A model generated the notes under the pieces. That model ran no database searches and was not told the DNA's origin. It worked only from the letters and a program-made list of their open reading frames with translations. Both the position numbers and the translations under genes were made by a program. This document shows, piece by piece, positions 51,553 to 54,990 of a DNA stretch of 54,990 nucleotides (position 1 is the stretch's first letter; each line of letters begins with the position of its first letter). Source of the stretch: Burkholderiales bacterium (GTDB taxonomy: Bacteria > Pseudomonadota > Gammaproteobacteria > Burkholderiales > Burkholderiaceae_C); the NCBI GenBank assembly GCA_017302505.1, contig JAFLDH010000007.1, positions 1 through 54,990 of the forward strand, in the 5' to 3' direction.

Positions 51553-53340
51553 ATGCACCTACCGATGGAACTGCACTCCGTACCCGATGGCTTCCCATCC
51601 GTGGCTTCGGCCGACGACGGCATGGCCGGCGATTGCCGCGGGCTCAACTTCTTCGACATCGACCAGGGGTTGCAGGACCTGCTGCAACTGAACCTGGACC
51701 CTCAGTTGCTGGAAGCATCGCGGACCCCGCTGCGTCGCCTGGGGGCACTGGCAGGGGGGCGGCTGGATGAGCTGGCTGCAATGGCCGACCGGAATCCGCC
51801 GCGGCTGCACACACGCGACCGGGTCGGTCGCGACGAGGACTGGATCGAAACCCACGCCGCCTATCGCGAGCTTGAGCAGTACGCCTACTGCGACTTCGGC
51901 ATCCACGCCATCGGCCGACGGCCAGGGCTGATCGGGCTGCCGGGCACTGCACCTGCGCTGCTGCGCTATGTCTGTCAATACCTGTTCGTGCAGGCCGAGT
52001 TCGGCCTGATCTGCCCGGTTGCGATGACCGACAGTTGTGCCCATGTCATTGCCACCCATGGCAGCGACGAACTGAAGCAGCGCTACCTGGAGGGCTTGAC
52101 CAGCATCGACCCGCTTCGGCTCCTCAAGGGAGCTCAACTGATGACCGAACGGCAAGCGGGCTCGGATGTCGGCGCGATCGCGACCACGGCGGTGCGTGCT
52201 GCAGATGGTTGGGCGATCCATGGCGAGAAATGGTTCTGCTCGGCGGCGGACGCGGATCTGATTCTTCTGCTGGCCCGCTCTGATCCGGATTCACACGGCA
52301 CCCGCGGCCTGAGCCTCTTCGCCGTGCCGCGCAGGCTGCCCGATGGCAAGCGCAACCGCTATGCGATCCGGCGCCTGAAGGACAAGCTGGGCACCCGCTC
52401 GATGCCCACGGGCGAAATCCAGTTCGATGGTGCGCATGCGCTGCTTGTGGGCAAGGAGGGCGACGGTCTGAAGATCGTGCTGGAACAGGTGAACATGTCC
52501 CGGTTGTCGCATGGTGTGCGTGCCGCTGCCATGATGCGCCGCTGCCTGAACGAATCGCTGGTTGTGGCTCACACGCGTCGAGCCTTCGGCCGTCGTCTGG
52601 TGGACATGCCGATGGTGCAGCCGCAGCTATTGAGCCTGCGCCTGGCCGCCGAACAGGCGCTGTCGTTGGCTTTCTTCGTCCTGCGCTGGGTGCAGTCCGC
52701 CAGTGCAGGCGATGCCGATGCCGCCGCGCGAGTTCGGGTGTTGACTCCCTTGATTAAGCTGGGGGCCTGCCGCGACAACGTCGTTGCAGCGACCGCCGCC
52801 ATGGAACTGCGCGGAGGCAACGGGTTCATCACCGACTATGTCAACGAACGATTGGTACGAGATGCCCAGACGGGCCTCTTGTGGGAAGGCACGTCGAACA
52901 TCGTGGCAATTGACTTGGTGGTTCGCGCGGTGGGGCGCAAGCACGCCCATCAGCCGCTACTGCGGGGGCTGCTGCAGGAGCTCGACGCGGCGGTTCGGCG
53001 CTGGCCAGCAATTCGCGTGCTGCCCTTGCTGCGCCAGCGCATCGACTGCCTGAGCGACGAACTCCAGCATCTTGCCCTGCAAGACGAGCCGATCGGCGCG
53101 GTATCGCTGGGCATGCGTACGTACCACACCATCAGCGCGGTCGTTCTGGCCCTGGAAGGCTGCCATCTGCTCCGTGAACGTGGCGACGGACTGCGTTTGC
53201 TCTATGCACACGCAGTGCTGCAGCAGCGTCTCGTTGCCTTCGATTCAGATGGCCAGGCAATGATTCACGTCGCTGCCGTGCGCGCCGCAGCGTTGGGGGC
53301 CGTGGTTAGCACCAGGGAACTCGAAGACTGGGGTGTCTGA
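51553..53340 (+). CDS. AidB-like acyl-CoA dehydrogenase
   Basis: 595 residues, longer than the ~380 of ordinary acyl-CoA dehydrogenases. An N-terminal extension is followed by the flavin site AQLMTERQAGSDVGAIATTA, GWAIHGEKWFCSA, LGTRSMPTGEIQFDGA, TRRAFGRRLVDMPMVQP and LLWEGTSNIVAIDLVVRAV. The LWEGTxNIxALD-type ending and long C-terminal helical part place it in the AidB branch. Probably FAD-linked oxidation of an acyl-CoA made by the neighbouring CoA-transferases. The gene ends 2 bases before the next start. Confidence 0.92.
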   Translation: MHLPMELHSVPDGFPSVASADDGMAGDCRGLNFFDIDQGLQDLLQLNLDPQLLEASRTPLRRLGALAGGRLDELAAMADRNPPRLHTRDRVGRDEDWIETHAAYRELEQYAYCDFGIHAIGRRPGLIGLPGTAPALLRYVCQYLFVQAEFGLICPVAMTDSCAHVIATHGSDELKQRYLEGLTSIDPLRLLKGAQLMTERQAGSDVGAIATTAVRAADGWAIHGEKWFCSAADADLILLLARSDPDSHGTRGLSLFAVPRRLPDGKRNRYAIRRLKDKLGTRSMPTGEIQFDGAHALLVGKEGDGLKIVLEQVNMSRLSHGVRAAAMMRRCLNESLVVAHTRRAFGRRLVDMPMVQPQLLSLRLAAEQALSLAFFVLRWVQSASAGDADAAARVRVLTPLIKLGACRDNVVAATAAMELRGGNGFITDYVNERLVRDAQTGLLWEGTSNIVAIDLVVRAVGRKHAHQPLLRGLLQELDAAVRRWPAIRVLPLLRQRIDCLSDELQHLALQDEPIGAVSLGMRTYHTISAVVLALEGCHLLRERGDGLRLLYAHAVLQQRLVAFDSDGQAMIHVAAVRAAALGAVVSTRELEDWGV

Positions 53341-53342
53341 GG

Positions 53343-54494
53343 ATGCCGACATCATCCCAGCCTCGTTCGCCCTTGACCGGCGTGCGGGTGCTTGAGTTCG
53401 AAGCATTGGGCCCAGTGCCCTTTGCCGCGATGATGCTGGGCCAGATGGGTGCCGAGGTGGTGCGCATCGTGCGCCCTAAAGGCCATGCGACGCCATTCAT
53501 GCCGGGGAGCGACTGCAACGAGATCGATCGCCACCGGGTCTGCGAGCTCGCGCTCGACCTGAAGCGCGAAGACGCTCGCGCGCTGGTGCTGGCACTGCTG
53601 CAGCGGCACGATGTGCTGATCGAAGGCTACCGACCGGGTGTCATGGAGCGACTGGGGCTAGGCCCTGATCCCGCCTTGCGGGTGCAGCCGGCGTTGGTCT
53701 ATGGGCGCATGACGGGCTGGGGTCAGGACGGCCCGTTGGCACAGACCGCCGGGCACGACATCAACTACATCGGCTTGACAGGCGCACTGCACGCGATCGG
53801 GCGCAGGGGCGATTCTCCCGTGCCGCCGCTCAGCCTGATAGGAGACTATGGCGGCGGAGCGATGTTCCTGGTTGCCGGGGTGCTCGCGGGTTTGGTCAGT
53901 ACGCGCGGAGGTGGCCGCGGCACCGTCATCGACGCGGCTATCGTCGATGGCGTGACACTTATGTTGGCGTCCGTCTGGGCACGCTTCGCCCAGGGGACCT
54001 GGCGGGACGATCGCGGCTGCAACATGTTGGATGGTGGCGCGCCCTTCTATGACACCTACCGTACCCGTGACGGGCGGTACATGGCGGTGGGTGCCCTAGA
54101 GCCTAGGTTTTTTGACGCACTGACTCATGGCCTGGGTCTGCATGGGCAATGGCATGCCGGCAATCAGATGGACCGCGCGGGCTGGCCGTCAATGCGAGGC
54201 GCTTTGGCTGCCGCCTTCGGCAGCGAGACGCAGAACCACTGGCAGAAGGTGTTTGAGTCGGTAGATGCCTGCGTGTCACCGGTGCTGAGTCTTGCTGAGG
54301 CTGCGTCGCATCCCCACAACATCAGTCGAGGTGTCCATCGCCGCGAGGGTGAAGCAACTCTTCCGTCAGTGGCACCGCGATTCGGCGGCTCTGTACATGC
54401 GACGTCGAGAGCGGATGCAGACGAATGGCTGCGCAGCCTGCAACTGCCTGCGGCGCAGACAGACCAGCTTGCTACCTGCATGAGGCGCATGTAG
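53343..54494 (+). CDS. CaiB/BaiF family III CoA-transferase
   Basis: 383 residues, alpha-methylacyl-CoA racemase-like branch: GVRVLEFEALGPVPFAAMML, GQMGAEVVRIVRP, VLIEGYRPGVMERLGLGP, RMTGWGQDGPLAQTAGHDIN with the catalytic Asp, and GGAMFLVAGVLAG. Two bases after the AidB-like gene, so an operon. Such enzymes either transfer CoA or epimerise 2-methylacyl-CoA; the GxDINY segment favours the racemase side. Confidence 0.92.
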   Translation: MPTSSQPRSPLTGVRVLEFEALGPVPFAAMMLGQMGAEVVRIVRPKGHATPFMPGSDCNEIDRHRVCELALDLKREDARALVLALLQRHDVLIEGYRPGVMERLGLGPDPALRVQPALVYGRMTGWGQDGPLAQTAGHDINYIGLTGALHAIGRRGDSPVPPLSLIGDYGGGAMFLVAGVLAGLVSTRGGGRGTVIDAAIVDGVTLMLASVWARFAQGTWRDDRGCNMLDGGAPFYDTYRTRDGRYMAVGALEPRFFDALTHGLGLHGQWHAGNQMDRAGWPSMRGALAAAFGSETQNHWQKVFESVDACVSPVLSLAEAASHPHNISRGVHRREGEATLPSVAPRFGGSVHATSRADADEWLRSLQLPAAQTDQLATCMRRM

Positions 54495-54990
54495 CCACTG
54501 CCAAGAACACGCGCCACGCGCAGCCGCTAGTCTTCGTACCAGTTTTCAGGCTTGGCAGGCCGCATTGCAGCGTAAGGAGCCAGTCGACGCCGGAGGACGT
54601 ACTTACGGTTTGCGACAGCAAGCCGTCGTTCGCACCCGCTACTTGACCTGGCCTGAGCGGCAGCTATACGAAGTACAGCTGACCTTCCCGCAACGCCATC
54701 ATGTTTGAGCGGCCTCAACGGCTGGTCTGTTGGACTGCGAACTGGAACTCCCGGTAGAGTCGGAATGTGGCGCGGTGACGGTAGGTCTGAGCATCGTTGT
54801 TGCCGAGCTTGGCGTCCATCTCAGCGCTTACGAAGAACGTCAACCAAGCGGGCTGCCGCGCTCGCCACACGTACATCACTTCGTACATCACTTCGAGGTT
54901 GGCCTTGTATGCCGAGCTCGGCACGAAGAGTCCTACATTGTTCGACTAGTGCGTCTAGAAGAGCGGAATCGCTTAGGAACATGATCTGAT
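54495..54990. other. right end of the window, no confident gene
   Basis: About 500 bases. The minus strand 54715-54924 has a GTG-started open frame of 69 codons (segments VMYEVMYVWRARQPAWLTFF and EMDAKLGNNDAQTYRHRATF) with protein-like composition that might be a small hypothetical gene. It has no clear Shine-Dalgarno, confidence about 0.35. A 12-base tandem repeat (TACATCACTTCG twice, 54872-54895) lies inside it. Confidence 0.4.

Overview
The window looks like a chromosomal segment of a GC-rich betaproteobacterium, most likely Burkholderiales. The reasons are several Bug-type (TctC-like) periplasmic receptors, many LysR/IclR/CaiB-BaiF genes, a BPSL0761-like small protein and high GC throughout. 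Genus cannot be told from sequence alone. No tRNA or rRNA was recognised. The first ~110 bases are AT-richer and encode part of an unrelated haemagglutinin-like repeat protein that runs abruptly into cas1, so the left edge is either a real recombination point or an assembly chimera.

Layout: (1) 1-7200 is the adaptation end of a type I-E CRISPR-Cas locus: a 5'-truncated cas1e, cas2e, a leader with a perfect IHF consensus, and a 98-repeat array transcribed left to right that decays at its right end. No effector (Cascade/cas3) genes are in the window. (2) 7200-15860 is an accessory, mobile-element-like region: a tyrosine-recombinase-like gene and a parB-like gene on the minus strand with a perfect inverted repeat between them, IS66 and IS630/IS1182 transposase debris, an XRE regulator facing a triple ACTATAGT operator, and several small unknown genes including a metallophosphoesterase. 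(3) 15863-26268 is a tartrate catabolic locus: L-tartrate dehydratase (ttdAB) with a Bug receptor, and a second operon with tartrate dehydrogenase/decarboxylase (ttuC), DctA, glycerate 2-kinase (ttuD), pyruvate kinase (ttuE) and a dedicated enolase, next to a LysR regulator. Together these give tartrate to oxaloacetate, and tartrate to glycerate, 2-phosphoglycerate, PEP and pyruvate. Both operons share a motif about 70-77 bp upstream of their first start codons.

(4) 26400-39000 holds a molybdenum oxidoreductase (iorAB-like) operon with a DUF2141 gene under a two-operator TetR promoter, an aldo/keto reductase with its LysR, a thioesterase/SDR/GST/carotenoid-oxygenase/TetR group, and an alpha/beta hydrolase. 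This part carries duplicated gene ends (an SDR tail and a TetR tail) that record rearrangement. (5) 39600-43300 is an AraC-controlled redox group: an exported protoglobin, an AhpD-like gene broken by one amber codon, a thioredoxin-like protein and a glutamine amidotransferase. (6) 43880-54500 is a CoA-dependent acid-degradation region: class II aldolase, IclR, thiolase, a truncated Bug gene fused head to head with a cupin tail, two CaiB/BaiF CoA-transferases, an intact Bug receptor, an IclR regulator and an AidB-like acyl-CoA dehydrogenase. The substrate is unknown. The last ~490 bases show no confident gene.
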